Notes: a model not told the origin generated them from the letters alone. A DNA stretch of 60,000 bases from Chrysomallon squamiferum (GCA_012295275.1 CM022677.1:9513304-9573303), one strand, 5' to 3'; positions 24,405 through 39,970 are shown, numbered from the stretch's first letter. A program made the numbers and translations.

Positions 24405-25227
24405 GTATGTGTGTCGCTTTTAAAAGCTTGTTCAGTAAGACTGAACTGTAGGGGACAAAGACCCGTTTATTAAATAACAGACTACTGTTGCGTAATCTTC
24501 ATATTTACCTTTATTTTATTTTTTTATTTATCAAGTTAGTTATTATTATTATTATTTATTTATTTAGGGTTTTTTGTTTTTATATATATATATATCTTTT
24601 TAATATTAAATAGGTCAACCGATTGTGACATGTTTATAAGCTCTTGATTTTATTTTTGTGTCGAGTTATGTAGACATTACAGTATAAAAAAGGAAGTTTG
24701 CTGATTTGCTGAGGAATGAAATTTACGAAGTGTGGTTCAGCGTGCAGTCGCCGGGGCCCGAGGAAAACGAGACGTAGGTCAGTTTTAAAAGATATTGTCG
24801 TCGATTATTGTGATGGCGATATGGATGTTGTTGATTTTGTTATTAGTGATGTTGTTCACTGATGCTGTTACTGATGATGTTGATGATGTGGACACTAGTA
24901 TTAGTGGTACCGCTGTTAGAGAGTGATTGAAGCGGCAGATTATTATTGTGAAATTATATTTTATATATTTTTAAGGAAGTAATTGTTAAAATACCAAAAT
25001 TTTAAGGAGCACGAAAGGATATTTGGTTTTCTGGGTAACATTGGGGTATTTTTGTTGTTGTTGTTGTTATTGTTGTTGTTAATTCTGTAAACCTTACTAG
25101 GTTATGTTTTTATTTTCTTCCTGTCTACCAAGTAGTTAGACTCTTAGGTTATATTAGTGTTGCATGCCAATCACGCAATGCATCATCCTGTAAGATTAAG
25201 TTGATATCGCCTGATAGATGAATGAAT

Positions 25228-25303
25228 ATATATATACATTAGTGTAGGCAATGCACCTATATATTAATGTAGGCAATGCACCTATATATTAATGTAGGCA
25301 ATA
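25228..25303. repeat. Three-copy 27 bp tandem repeat
   Basis: TATATATTAATGTAGGCAAT plus GCACCTA recurs three times with small changes. Confidence 0.8.
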
Positions 25304-25666
25304 GATAATGGCATACAGTACGCTACAAAGGATGATGATGATGATAAAAAGTGTATATAAAGAAAGTAAATAAAGAAAGAAAGAAATAAGCTGCTGCATA
25401 GTTGACGGTTTATCTTCCCTCATTAATTGACAGTGCAGGATGTATGTATGTATTCAAATAAAAAAATGTTTTTAAAAAAATGTAACAAGGTAACAATTTA
25501 CAAACAGACTGTCTGACAACGTCATGATTATAGTGTTTCATTCATTCATTTTCCCAGTCGTTTCTTAAAATGAATAAATAATTACGGAAATCCGTGCAGC
25601 TGACTTAACGCTTGACTTAACGGTGTGTTCCCAAAACTGGCAGTCTCCAGATTATGTAATTGGTGA

Positions 25667-26395
25667 GGTGTTATAATCCGCTTCCAGAAATGAGAAAACT
25701 GGCGTGAGCAATTAAGGCCAATTTAGAGGCATGAAGAACAGATTAACGAGATTAACTTTAATGAGCAGTGAAGAGCAGAGGTGAGCTGGAATAGAGATTG
25801 CAAGCAAATTAATGTTTGGAGACATGAAATACTACCAAGTTAGACATGTGGGGTTAACAAGCTCAGTTAAGAGAAGTATAAAATTTGGAGACAGGAAATA
25901 CTACCTATATAAATACTGTACAGTCATGAAGCTTGTTATGTTTGATCATGGCTGCGAAGGGAAAAATTCTGGACGGCAGAAAACCAGGTGCAGACCTCAT
26001 ACTTGATGGATATAGGTATGCGCGGCGGATTAATAACAAGAATGGTATTGTACCATGGAGATGTTTGTATTCGAGGTGCCTTGCCACCGTGACTGCTACA
26101 CCGGGTGGGACAGTGGTGAGGAGAGGTAAAGACCACATCCATTCCTCGGATGACAGCGACGTTGCTGTCCACCTACTGACCAACACCATGAAGAAGCGAG
26201 CACGGGAGGAGCTGACCAGTTTCCCTACAAATTGTGGACAAAATACAGTTTAACAAAAGTACATCAATTAAGGTGATGGGCCATCAATTAAAGTGACGGA
26301 ACACCAATTAGTAAGGGTGAGAAATAAAATGCCAGAAATGGAACAACTGGCGTGACCAATTAAGATGTGTTATAATCTCACTGCCAGAATCGGGA
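25667..26395. repeat. Degenerate direct repeats around the FLYWCH frame
   Basis: GTGTTATAATC and CCAGAAATGrrAmAACTGGCG (about 33 bases with CAATTAAG) occur at 25667-25717 and again at 26332-26390 in swapped order, as in a circularly permuted repeat. Short CACCAATTAAGGTGATGG-like units fill 26263-26320. The arrangement suggests the frame is embedded in an older mobile element. Confidence 0.55.
25948..26253 (+). CDS. FLYWCH-type zinc-finger fragment, likely transposon-derived
   Basis: ATG 25948 opens a 101-residue frame. It contains LDGYRYARRINNKNGIVPWR, then C-x4-C (WRCLYSRC), then a GGTVVRRGKDHIH end. This is the F/Y-x-W-C-x4-C...H-x-H layout of a FLYWCH domain (residues about 10-65). These domains bind DNA and often precede MULE-type transposases. 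A helix-like tail follows (LLTNTMKKRAREELTS), and the frame then stops at TAA 26251-26253, where family members usually continue. It is therefore a truncated or spliced N-terminal piece. Direct repeats built of CCAGAAATG...CAATTAAG flank it at 25684-25717 and 26332-26364. Function in the host is unknown. Confidence 0.65.
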   Translation: MAAKGKILDGRKPGADLILDGYRYARRINNKNGIVPWRCLYSRCLATVTATPGGTVVRRGKDHIHSSDDSDVAVHLLTNTMKKRAREELTSFPTNCGQNTV

Positions 26396-26399
26396 ATAA

Positions 26400-27289
26400 A
26401 CCGACTTAACAGTATCCAGTGTTAGGATTATGCTGCAGTAAATAACTTATAACTCAGATAAGCACGTTTTTTAAAATTTAATTGTTAACATTTTTGTTAT
26501 TCGAATAAACAGGCTTTGCATTTCCTTTTCTTAATTACTTGTTAACTCTTTGTGATATTTTTCCCAGTACGTTATGTTCTGTATCAGTACTTTCAAATTA
26601 TTTTTCACATGATATTATAAAATTGTATTAAGATTTATTAAAATAGTTTAGCCAATATTCCGAAATAATTTAATTAAATTACCTCTGAATATTTAAAAAT
26701 GTTCTTCCTTACATTCTATCTTTCTCGCTTACTTTTTGTTTTGTTTTTGTTTTTGTTTACGAAGTCTCTGCCCAACCGCCTTATTTACCACCACAGATTA
26801 TTTAACGGAACGTGAGCCGCTCAGACTGTTCAACACGCCCCAATGACAAATGTGTAATTTAAGTAGCAAAACGTTCAAAATGAGAACTATCATGTAAGCG
26901 CAGTTAAAAATAATCTGACTTACTCACACCACCCCAGTTTAATGTAGTCTTTGTTATTTTCGTTAATAATTTAATTTCGTATGTTCTTTTACATTTAAAT
27001 GAAGACGAAATGGATTTTCAGAACGATGATTAATGAAAATTATGTCAGACATTTGTTAGATTATATTTGCTCAGACAGGTTTATCTATGAAGGTTTCACA
27101 TAAAGCGTCTAACAAAGGCGACTTCTCGTTTACACAGACTCCAGACCTCTCCTTTACCCTTTGTAACAAAATTTCCTTTACAGAATGCAAACCCTTATAT
27201 AAAACAGATTGTAGGACTGTTTCTAGTTATTAAAAGCAGAGACTAACGGTATTTTTTTTACTTTTTATTTTTTTCATTTTCCAGTCATG

Positions 27290-27342
<53 letters not shown>

Positions 27343-28195
27343 CAGAAATAAATAAATAAATGTATAAATATAATAAAAGAACGTGTTAACTAGAATGCGA
27401 GTGACTGCTGTTAGTGTTATCAAGACTGTGCAATGAGGCGTGTATTGAAAACAGCAAACTTCACAAACAAACGTTATTCTACTTGATTCACACTGTGAGG
27501 TGTTTCTCTATGAACTGGATAGCATGGCAAGCATGGAACTGCTAAAGGAAATAACTTATGTATGTGTTTATATTTCTACAGCTGCTGCTGTTCTGCTGTA
27601 CCTGTTTTTAACTAAACTGTATATCATAAACGTTATTGCTACTGCTACTTGTACTATTACTGTTACTACTACTACTGCTTGTACCTACTATTACTATTAT
27701 CTGCCACCTATAATATTACTAAGACTGTTATTATATCTATTACTACTAATGCTAATTCTAAGCTGTTATTAACAACATCAACATCAAAGGTTTTGCAAAC
27801 AAAAGGTAGAAATAGTCAGTTTTCATTTTCAAATGCATACGTTATCAGCTTGTAATATAAATATAATCATCGCATTAGAATTGTAATAATAATAATAATA
27901 ATAAATAATAATGATAATAATAATAATAATAACAACAACAACAAAAATAATAATAAAATATAAACAAATAAATAAGGCCCAATGGGTTTCATTTAATAAA
28001 AACATTAAAGACGTATTGATTAACTGAAGTCAGTACGAGGCAATACATTATAATACTGTTTTAATGTGTTTATACTACACGACACACTGACTATTATTTT
28101 CAGTATTCACGCTAGGAAGGAAAAAAGCCTGTGTCACGATGATCTAGTCAATCGCAGGCGTTTTCTCTTAATAACTAATTTATAATTGTTTAAAA
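26400..28195. other. Intergenic DNA
   Basis: Contains (TAA)n at about 27291-27342 and about 27885-27935, and a degenerate ACT/TAC stretch at about 27630-27770. No gene is supported. Confidence 0.5.
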
Positions 28196-28200
28196 ATCTA

Positions 28201-28538
28201 GGATGATTACACTGGTTATATGATGATTACACTGGTTCTTGGATGATTACACTGGTTCTAGGATGATTACACTGGTACTAGGATGATTACACTGGTACTA
28301 GGATGATTACACTGGTACTAGGATGATTACACTGGTTATATGATGATTACACTGGTTCTTGGATGATTACACTGGTACTAGGATGATTACACTGGTTCTA
28401 GGATGATTACACTGGTTCTAGGATGATTACACTGGTTCTAGGATGATTACACTGGTTCTTGGATGATTACACTGGTTCTTGGATGATTACACTGGTACTA
28501 GGATGATTACACTGGTTCTAGGACAATTACACTGGTTT
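28201..28538. repeat. 20 bp minisatellite, about 17 copies
   Basis: The unit is GGATGATTACACTGGTTCTA with changes only in the last few bases (TTCTT, TACTA, TTATA). The TTATA-TGATG variant pair recurs 120 bp apart (six units), which marks a block duplication. The repeats have no unique spacers, so this is not a CRISPR. Confidence 0.95.
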
Positions 28539-28539
28539 G

Positions 28540-28970
28540 AACTGCGGATAGAAATGAAGAATAGGTATTGACACGAACTTGTCCCCTTATTAATGACACA
28601 CATGCATACATACACACACAAACACGCACACAAACACACACATACATACGTAGATTAAAGTGTGTGTGTGTTTGGGTATAGGGTATCTGAGGAGTAAAAT
28701 CTTTCAGGACGGACTACACACTGACAATTCAAACTGTTCAGACACAGCAGATATTACATGGATCACATTTATTAGTTGTTACTTAAATTATAATTCAAAA
28801 ACAATTACACAGAGTTCTTCTTCTTCGACTTATTATTATTGTTGTTATTATTATTTATTTAATATTAATTGTTAGTTTTATTATTTGTGTTCATATTATC
28901 ATCTTCTTTTTTTTTTTTTTTTTTATTTTTCTTCTTCTTCTTCTTCTTCTTATTATTATTATAATTTAAT

Positions 28971-29009
<39 letters not shown>

Positions 29010-29648
29010 TATTTCTGTGGTGTGTTATTTCCTGTTATGTTAATTCCGTTAGTAACATGTATTTTTGTTGTTGTTTTTTAGAAATTCATTATCAACAGAA
29101 ATGTGTGTTCTTGTGTCAGAGTTGTGTGCGTGTGTGTGTTATATGAAGTAACAGGTGGCGAATCAACTTGCACACAGCACTGCAGGGCTTGCCTTTCCGT
29201 CACAGCTTTTGTATATGTAATTAAGTTTCTAAATTAATGCACGTAAATCAATATTTCATAGGTCTTTTTTAATTATATATATATATACATATATTTTATT
29301 AATTTTTTAAATTATTATTATTTTTTTTTATTGATTGTAAATATCGTCACATTTAATATATAATGTATATTTGTGTGTGTGTGTGTGTGTTAGTTTGTGT
29401 GTGCTCACGTGTATGTATGTAACTGCTTTTGTACTTCCTTGTCAGTTTTAACCAGAATTGTAAGTTTTTTCCACTCGTATGTTATCACAGCTGTTGTTTA
29501 AATCGGTCTTTTGCTACAACTATTTTGATGCCGCACATCAACGTTTAGTAGTAAAAAAGAATTCTTGATTTATCGATAATTAAGTAATGGTATATTTGTA
29601 ACAATCATTAACAATTCAGCAATAATATTATCTGTCGTAAAAAAATAT
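28540..29648. other. Intergenic DNA
   Basis: Short (CA)n, (TTC)n at about 28929-28952, (TTTA)n at about 28968-29010 and (GT)n near 29370-29400. No gene is supported. Confidence 0.5.
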
Positions 29649-29651
29649 ATA

Positions 29652-30357
29652 CAGTATTCCCTCGCTATTCGCGGGGGTTACGTTCTTTACCCCCCCGCGA
29701 ATAGCGAAAAACCGCGAATATTGGATGCAGTTTTAAAACGTCTATTATGAGATTATATACGGTACTAAATGCTTCCCAAACACTTTCTAAAGACACTCTT
29801 ACTCATTAATACAGTAATAATGTAGTAATATTGCATGCAGTTATGTATTTCACTAATGTAGTAATGATAATGTAAACACATTTTAATTTTGTACTGAAAC
29901 AATATTTTAATCAGAAAGAAACGTAAGTACACGAGGACAGTAACACCGCATAGCATAGTTACCCATACAGTATTACTGCACCGTAAAGTCATTTTCTATG
30001 CGTACAACATATGTATTAGAATTGACAGAAAGTGGAACAAATTTAAAGGCAAAACAGACAGATAAATACAGTACGCACAGTTCAGGTAATAATATGCAAT
30101 TAAAAACATTATTAATACACGGTCACAAAAAATATGCACTGTATATACAGTGTATGCATTTATAAAAAAAATACGTACTGTATTGCAATAATAATTGAAA
30201 AAATTTGATATTGTTTGTGCGGTTTACCGAGCATTTGTTTTTATGACGTTATGACGCTAGCCTGGTATACCAGCATACGATGCGATATGGTTAAGAGCCT
30301 AACCCGCGAATATGCGGGGCCGCGAATGGGGAACCGCGAATAGGTGAGGGTATACTG
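29652..30357. mobile_element. pogo/Tigger-like non-autonomous DNA element
   Basis: The left end CAGTATTCCCTCGC-TATTCG and the right end, read inverted, CAGTATACCCTCACCTATTC match over about 24 bp. Both are bordered by TA (29650-29651 and 30358-30359). CAG termini, TA duplication and a CCCTCrC...TATTCGCGG motif are typical of pogo/Tigger elements. The interior is 706 bp and encodes no transposase. Confidence 0.78.
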
Positions 30358-30359
30358 TA

Positions 30360-31663
30360 CCATCCTTACAAACTGTTAAACATGAGACTTGTTTTATAAT
30401 TTCGGAAGAGTGCAAATAAAAATGTGTAAAAATGTGTAAAACTGTCAATTCGATTAACATGAAACTATCTTTGTACAAACGTTGTATCCGCTAAATGATA
30501 GTAATAATCCATTGAAATATTAATAATCACTGATAAAAAATAATGTAAATAGTACACTGGAGAGAGTCGCCCGTAGGTCTGTCTGTGTGTACAGACCTTT
30601 GTTCCGCTGTTACAACGCGACCAGCACGTGACTAGCTATGAATTGTTCACGGTGTTTGAACATCACGATTTCTGTCTTGTGTTACCCGTGTCCTACGTGC
30701 GATCGATAAACACGCTAACAGTTTACACTGTTGTGATCAGTGAAGAAGATAGCTTAAAAATCCAACATGTATTTTTGTATTTGTATTCTTGTATTCGTAT
30801 ATCCCTTTTTGTCTTTCTGTTTTTCTTTTTTCTTTCTTTTTTTCTTTATATATATATTATAAGTATCATGAGCTCAGTGTTGACAGCAATATTTCTTCTA
30901 AATATTCTTTAATTTTTAAATTCTTTTTAATATTTATGATGGGATATAATCAGATTAATTTAACAACAAAATTGTTTTCTCTCTCTCTCACCAGTAATTG
31001 GTGTTTTTTTTTCTTTTCTTTTCTTATTATTGTTTGCTTCTCGTTTATTTTTTTTTTTTTTTATTTTTTATTTTTTTTTTTTTTTTTTTTTGGGTCAGTA
31101 TTTCACACTGTGTTTTGATGACTTTTTGAATTTTTATGTACAAAGTAATCATCATTTTCATGAATTGTCTTTGTCTGACATCGTGCTGGATTGTTAAACT
31201 CATTCGTTCATTCTCTCTTTCTCTCTGTGTCTCACTGTCCGTCTCCAAAATTCTCTCTCCATTCTTTTTCTCTACACTTGTAATAAGTTATTAATACGAG
31301 TTGAGTGCAGTGATATATTGAACTACGCGAAATCAGATAACACTTTCTTACGTAGTTTGTATGTCCCAGTAGGATAAGCTCGTTTTAATGAAGCACATGT
31401 AGCTGCCCCGCATGAACTGACGTCTTGCTGGTATTAGTTGATCTGCATTTAATGTTAACCTGTGAGTGTGTATGTGTGTCACGTGTGTATGTGTGTCACG
31501 TGTGTTGCTGTTGACAGTTAACCATACAGATATAAATAATACAAGTGAATTAACAATTAGCAGAACAAAACTGTTTACTTCACAATTAGGTAAGTTTGAG
31601 AAAGACAACACATTGTTATTACAACAATATCTACTAATAATAATAACAATTATTATTATTGAG

Positions 31664-31702
<39 letters not shown>

Positions 31703-31944
31703 GTATTTGTTGTTGTTCTTATTATTATTAATGTTATTATTATTATTGTTGTTGTTGATGATATTACTGGATAAGTATAATATGATGTCATTTGTTAAAA
31801 TGTTTAGCAGCAATACGTGCTTTTTATATACCTTCTCACACAGGGAAGTTGACAAAACAACCATAGAATCAGAAGTTGAACATGATTGTTGACTACTGCT
31901 ACTACTACTATTACTATAATAATAATAATAACAACAACAACAAC

Positions 31945-31975
<31 letters not shown>

Positions 31976-33125
31976 TAATAAATATATAAGAAACTAAGTA
32001 AACAAGTTAAAAAATAAATACTGCCTAGGAAAGTTACGTAGCCTTGTTAATATTTATCGAGGGCGTTAACATCAAATATTTTATGTTTTATTCAGTGTGT
32101 AAATATTTCAACTGTACTGTGTTATTTTTGTATATTAATGATATCGTTAATTTCTAAACAATATAAACAAAAGATCAGTTTAAGACAACTGGCCGGCGTT
32201 AATTTTATCAAAATAGTTTTATGTGAGAAAAGTGTGTGTATATATATATTATATATCATATTATTTTATATTTATTTATTTATTTATTTATTAATCTTTC
32301 ACATATCTGTGACTCTGGGTGAGCGGAGAATAGGAGGGTGTATGAATAGCTGTGTGAGGTAGATAATTTAACAAACGTTACCGGATATGACTGATTTACT
32401 AACTGCAGAATGTGCTGTGCTGTCTCTAAAGTTTAGTGTATAAATACAGTAGCTGTGTTGGAGTTCGGATAACAACTTAAACTTGTTATGAATGTCGTTA
32501 TGGACAACCTACTGCAGATCAAACATCGTATCTGAAATATTTAGAGATTTAAATTGGAAAAAGCAGTGTTACTAAATTTATTAGTTTATTTACAAAGCTA
32601 ATCATCAGTTCAAAGTCTATTTTATAAATGTATTATCAGTTCAGAGTATAGCAATGTGTTTCTTCTTCTCACTGTATACTGTATAATTCACTTGTACTGG
32701 AACATAACTGTTGATAGGTAACCAGAATTACCTTTGCGTTTGTTTGTTTGTTTGTTTGTTTGTTTGTTTATTTATTTATTTATTTACTTATTTATTTATT
32801 TATCTGTTTGTTTGTTTGTTTATAGCTATAACTATGCTACTCTATTCTATTTTCTCACCTACTTATATATACATTTATATTTATATAAAACATAATTATT
32901 TATTTATTAAAATCGAGCATTAATCAAATCTTTGTAGAAATTTTTCAGATATAATTATTTACCTTTTACAATGAAACATGAATCGTGCATTGCGAAATTA
33001 AACCTGTACACAGTGTGAAAAACATGTGATAAATTAGTCAAGGGACACTGGTTAGACCCTGCATTGTACACAGTGGAAGGGCGTTATCTTTTTATACCAC
33101 GTTGCTGTTGTTGTTGTTATTATAA

Positions 33126-33180
<55 letters not shown>

Positions 33181-34400
33181 TAGTATTAGTAGTATTAGTA
33201 TTTTTAATCCAATTATTTCTACAGGCTATTTCATAGTTCCTTACTGTTTACATTGCCAGGGCTTTGCATGGTTCACCTGCTTTCTACAAGTAATTATGTA
33301 CGTTTTTGTGCACCTGGTTTGAGTTTCAGTTTAATTCAACATAGGACACGTTGTACTAAAGCAAGTTTGTAATAATATCCTGCCACAGCAACAGCGAGTC
33401 CATTCCAAACGTCTGACTCAAAACTTAGCAACTTTATTTTTCTTAAAATTACATTTTTATTTATTCTTTTGCTGGTCTTTATTTATTTATTTAAGGTATT
33501 TTTGTTTTTCACTTTTTTTTTGCTTATAATAACGATAAATAAGACATCTAGATAGAAGAAATAGCTACAGATGTAGAACATTTTTTTGAAATTTTATCTC
33601 TTTTTGTTTTACTCTCAGTAAGAAATCAGAGAATTACTAGTTGAGAACTACATTATGTAAGAAAATACACATGACATAATCTTTATTCGCTCTGAGTTAC
33701 TGATGCATGAAACACTCTGACCCGCACAATAAAACCAAATTATAATCATATCTATTTATAAAAATGATTAACTGGGTGGTCACACTCATTGACATTATTA
33801 CTAAATTAAAGACATATTCTCCAGTAATAACTGATCTTGCACTGCTTCCATAGTCACAGTATCCCTCTACCTCGGTCGCTCTAACCACAGTTTGTGTGTG
33901 TGAGTGTGAGTGTGTGTGTGTGTGTGTGTGTCTGTGTGTGTGTCTGTGTGTGGGGTGTGTGTCTGTGTGGGGTGTGTGTGTGTGTGGGGGGGTGTGTGTG
34001 TCTGTGTGGGGTGTGTGTGTTTGTGTCCGCATGTGTGAACGTCCACATGAGTATTGGTTAAGAAATATTCACGTGTTTATAGTATGTATATTGTTCAGTT
34101 AATTTTACTCAGACATTGTTATTACTGTGCTGGATCAGAATATTAGTGTCTGTTTAAAGACGTCATTTTCGGACACCTGCACTTAGGTATTATTATGTAA
34201 ACAGAGCTGATAAAATTGTCTAGCTCTCTGTCGCTGTGAATATGTTACCAATACTCTAACTGTTACTTGTACGAATTCTACTACCGCTGCTCTTTCTACT
34301 TCTCAAACTATAATATTGTCGTTATCATTATTATTACTATTACTAATACTACTACTACTTCTATTATTATTATTACTATTATTATTTTTATTTATCTATA
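30360..34400. other. Intergenic DNA upstream of the fucosyltransferase
   Basis: Poly-T stretches near 31048-31090, (TTA)n at about 31660-31702 and 33129-33179, a (TTTG)n/(TTTA)n stretch at about 32740-32821, and a (GT)n/(GGTGTGT)n tract at about 33893-34025. Near 31516-31588 a short open stretch between an acceptor-like CAG and a GTAAGT donor could be a non-coding exon; unsupported otherwise. Confidence 0.4.
33893..34025. repeat. (GT)n-rich microsatellite
   Basis: GT dinucleotides with repeated GTCTGTGTGG interruptions, about 133 bases. Confidence 0.9.
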
Positions 34401-34405
34401 TTTTC

Positions 34406-34407
34406 AG
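34406..34407 (+). other. Splice acceptor of the fucosyltransferase coding exon
   Basis: TATTTTTATTTATCTATATTTTCAG precedes 34408 with a strong pyrimidine tract (shown here in part: ATCTATATTTTCAG). An in-frame TAA lies between it and the ATG at 34468, so the upstream exon is probably untranslated. Confidence 0.5.
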
Positions 34408-34467
34408 ACTGGTCTCATTCAGGAACTACGTTAATCAAGTGTGTCATGTTAATGTGGTCATGTGATC

Positions 34468-35535
34468 ATGTTATTGACTAGAATCTGGAAAAAGATTCTC
34501 TATATATTTCTGTTGAGTTTTTGCTGCCTGCACATGATATGGATATTACAGAGCTCAAACACATATGAAAACGTGACACAGTTTGATAATTCTCATAATG
34601 AACTCGCTAGTCAGTATTTACCTAGAACTGTCAACTCCTTCCCCCAAAACTTTACTGTTACAAAGACAACTGTTAAGAAAGCGCTGAATTGTTCTAAAAT
34701 AATAACAAAACCTGATAGCAGAGAATACTCGAATGGAGAGAAATATAACAACGTAATGGTAATGTCTGGTCCCGGTCGCCTTGGTAACAAAATGTTCCAG
34801 TATGCCTCACTGATCGGCATTGCTCGACTCAATGGGTTCACGCCCTACGTGATGCACAATGATCTGCTAGTAAGAACGTTTAAAATATCTCACGTGACAA
34901 AGAAGCTGCCGGACACGTGGCTGTACCTCTGTGAAAACAGCTCCTCCACGTACGACCCGTGTCTTGAAGCTGTTCCTCGAAACCGGAATTACCGGATGAC
35001 GGGTTACTATCAGTCGTGGCGATATTTTACAAATGTCGAGTCTGAGGTGAAACAGGAATTTCGGTTTCGTGAACACATCAGGATCAAGGTGTCGAGGTAT
35101 TTTGCTAATGCCGAGTTCAGAAATCGCACAATCGTCGGGATCCACGTGCGTAGAGGAGACATGAGAATTAGATCGTTGAAACAAAAAGGCTACACCATCG
35201 CGACACTTGAGTACTTTCGTAAAGCGATGGCGTTCTTCAGAAACAAGTTCAAAAATGTTATTTTTGTTGTATGTTCAGACGATCACACGTGGGTAGAAAC
35301 AAATTTGAACGCTAATGATGTAGTTTTTCACAAGCACGAATCTGAATTAGACATGGCCGTCCTCGCCAGCTGCCATCATCACATCATGTCTACGGGAAGC
35401 TTTGGCTGGTGGCCTGCCTGGCTTGCTGGGGGTCACACAGTCTACTACAGCAACTTCCCAGCCAAAAACACCTGGCTTGCCACGCAGTATAACAAACCTG
35501 ACTTCTTCCCTCCTTCCTGGATAGGCATGCAGTGA
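34468..35535 (+). CDS. GT11 galactoside alpha-1,2-fucosyltransferase-like protein
   Basis: A single-exon frame of 355 residues from ATG 34468. A GTG six bases earlier is in frame but is not a plausible eukaryotic start. Residues about 8-28 (WKKILYIFLLSFCCLHMIWI) form a type II membrane anchor. The catalytic region shows GPGRLGNKMFQYA (about 101-113), the GDP-fucose motif GIHVRRGDM (about 223-231), FVVCSDD and STGSFGWWPAWLAGG (about 307-321), all hallmarks of GT11. Four or more N-glycosylation sequons are present. GT11 enzymes move fucose from GDP-fucose to the 2-OH of galactose in the Golgi. The length is normal for the family and no lesions were seen. The precise acceptor is not predictable from sequence. 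Confidence 0.92.
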   Translation: MLLTRIWKKILYIFLLSFCCLHMIWILQSSNTYENVTQFDNSHNELASQYLPRTVNSFPQNFTVTKTTVKKALNCSKIITKPDSREYSNGEKYNNVMVMSGPGRLGNKMFQYASLIGIARLNGFTPYVMHNDLLVRTFKISHVTKKLPDTWLYLCENSSSTYDPCLEAVPRNRNYRMTGYYQSWRYFTNVESEVKQEFRFREHIRIKVSRYFANAEFRNRTIVGIHVRRGDMRIRSLKQKGYTIATLEYFRKAMAFFRNKFKNVIFVVCSDDHTWVETNLNANDVVFHKHESELDMAVLASCHHHIMSTGSFGWWPAWLAGGHTVYYSNFPAKNTWLATQYNKPDFFPPSWIGMQ

Positions 35536-35561
35536 TGTTTAGTATTAATGTTTGTTTCCCA

Positions 35562-38040
<2,479 letters not shown>

Positions 38041-38044
38041 TCAT

Positions 38045-38047
<3 letters not shown>

Positions 38048-38122
<75 letters not shown>
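38048..38122. repeat. (TC)n microsatellite, 75 bp
   Basis: Pure TC dinucleotide. Confidence 0.97.
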
Positions 38123-38124
<2 letters not shown>

Positions 38125-39281
38125 TCAAATGTGTTGTATATATGTGTATATATAAACACATTCAGAAGAAATATGCACACAAATACGCTCAGATCGTATA
38201 TGAATATCAAATTCTGACTTTGAATGAAACGCCATTAAGGAAAGTATCAGATAGCGCTGAAAGGGGCGTGGCCTGTGAGTATAGTTGACATATGGTCTTG
38301 TAATTTGGTTCCGCCAAATCTATAAATGAGTTTACTAATTTGGGGCTCGCGTGTTGCACAATTACCCATCGAGACCCTTTAATTGGATTCAGTGTCCGGT
38401 GCCAAGACAAAAAAGAGCAATTTTCGCTTTGTCTCGCCAAAGATCAATAAAAAAAAAGAAAGATGTCTTTCTCACTCTTCGCTAGGTTCGTGGTGACTTG
38501 CTTTTTTTAGGTAACAAAGGTTTTGGCGTTCTCATTTCTTTTCTTTTTTTCTTTCTATTACGTTTTCTTTTTTCCGTCTTTTTGTCACTATTTGTTGTGT
38601 CGATTCTTAAAACATGCACGTATTTTTTAACTTATTTCTTGTTTTCTCCTACTGTATTAGGAATTAAATATTTTTGGTCACTTTTATATAAAAACCTAAA
38701 AGAAAATAGTACTGAGAGGTAAAGAATTTCAAAAAGTGTCTCATCTTCCTGTGTTTCTAATTTTAATGTTCTCTGTTAGCAGCTAATGAAAGACAAGTCA
38801 GTGTTTTGGTAGACCAAGGTTATTGTCTTCACATCTCATACACATGACCCGAGAACATAGCCAGTTACCTTCTGTGTTTTATGTAAATGTGTATTCTGTA
38901 TTAGATAGGGAGATATTGCCTGTCTTGGTATGAACCAATTTCTACTTTAATCAAAGATGATGTATAACACTAAAGAAAGACTCAAACATGAAATCTGTTT
39001 CTGGACTGGTTCCTAACACTACACAGTTTCTTGATTATTGTTTTTATTATTATTTTTTAATAATCTATTTCCAAAAATTTATATTTTCAGTGACAGCCAA
39101 TTCAATATCACTCGTTAATTTCACATATATAAAACAATATAAGTACGTCCTTTCTTTTTATTTATTTGTTAAAATATATTTCATATTTCTAGAACGTGCG
39201 ACCAATTTCTTAATTTGAATAAACTAATATATCTGTCATTTTTCACTTTGATAACATAAAGTTATAATCAAGATCAAAAAG
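38123..39281. other. Intergenic DNA with a unique GC-richer stretch
   Basis: Bases about 38230-38480 are less AT-rich than their surroundings and hold a short minus-strand frame (LNPIKGSRWVIVQHASPK). This looks like old repeat sequence, but no family was recognised. Confidence 0.4.
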
Positions 39282-39725
39282 TTCCTAATTATACACTAGA
39301 TTAGGAATACATAATTTTATTCTAATTTAGCAATACATAATTATATATAGTTTAGTAATACACAATTTTATACTAGTTTAGGAACATATAACTGTATACT
39401 AGTTTATTAAAACAGAATGGTATACAAGTTTAGGAATACACAATTATATACTAGTTTAGAATACATAGTTATATACTAGTATAGTAATACACCGTCATAT
39501 ACTAGTATAGTAATACACAGCCATATACTAGTATAGTAACACACACTTAGATATAGTTTAGTAATACAGTTATATACTAGTATAGTTATGCACAATTAGG
39601 TATAGTATAGTAATGCACAATTAGATATAGTATAGTAATACACAATTAGTATAGTAACAATTATATACCTTTTTAGGAATACACAGTTATACAATAGTTT
39701 AGAATTAACAATTATATAATCGTCT
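39282..39725. repeat. AT-rich minisatellite, about 27 bp unit
   Basis: Degenerate units built of AGTTTAGGAATACACA followed by ATTATATACT, about 16 copies. CTAGTATAG variants cluster in the middle. Confidence 0.85.
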
Positions 39726-39908
39726 AAAAGGAAATCAAAATAAATTTATTACAGTAGATTCAATGAAACTATATAAAGCGACAGACAGCTTCTGAATGTA
39801 TTTAAATAATAATAATAATTATATATATATATATATAAAACACAGTAAAGAATAGCATGAAATTGAAACGAGAGATGATTAGCCATTCAGAAATAAGTGT
39901 GTGCATGA

Positions 39909-39924
<16 letters not shown>

Positions 39925-39970
<46 letters not shown>
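39925..39970. repeat. (GA)n microsatellite
   Basis: 46 bases of GA following a (GT)n run. Confidence 0.95.

Noticed and set aside
30628-30912. 94-codon plus frame running into poly-T
   Set aside because: It has no usable ATG, and its second half is low-complexity FFFLSFF.
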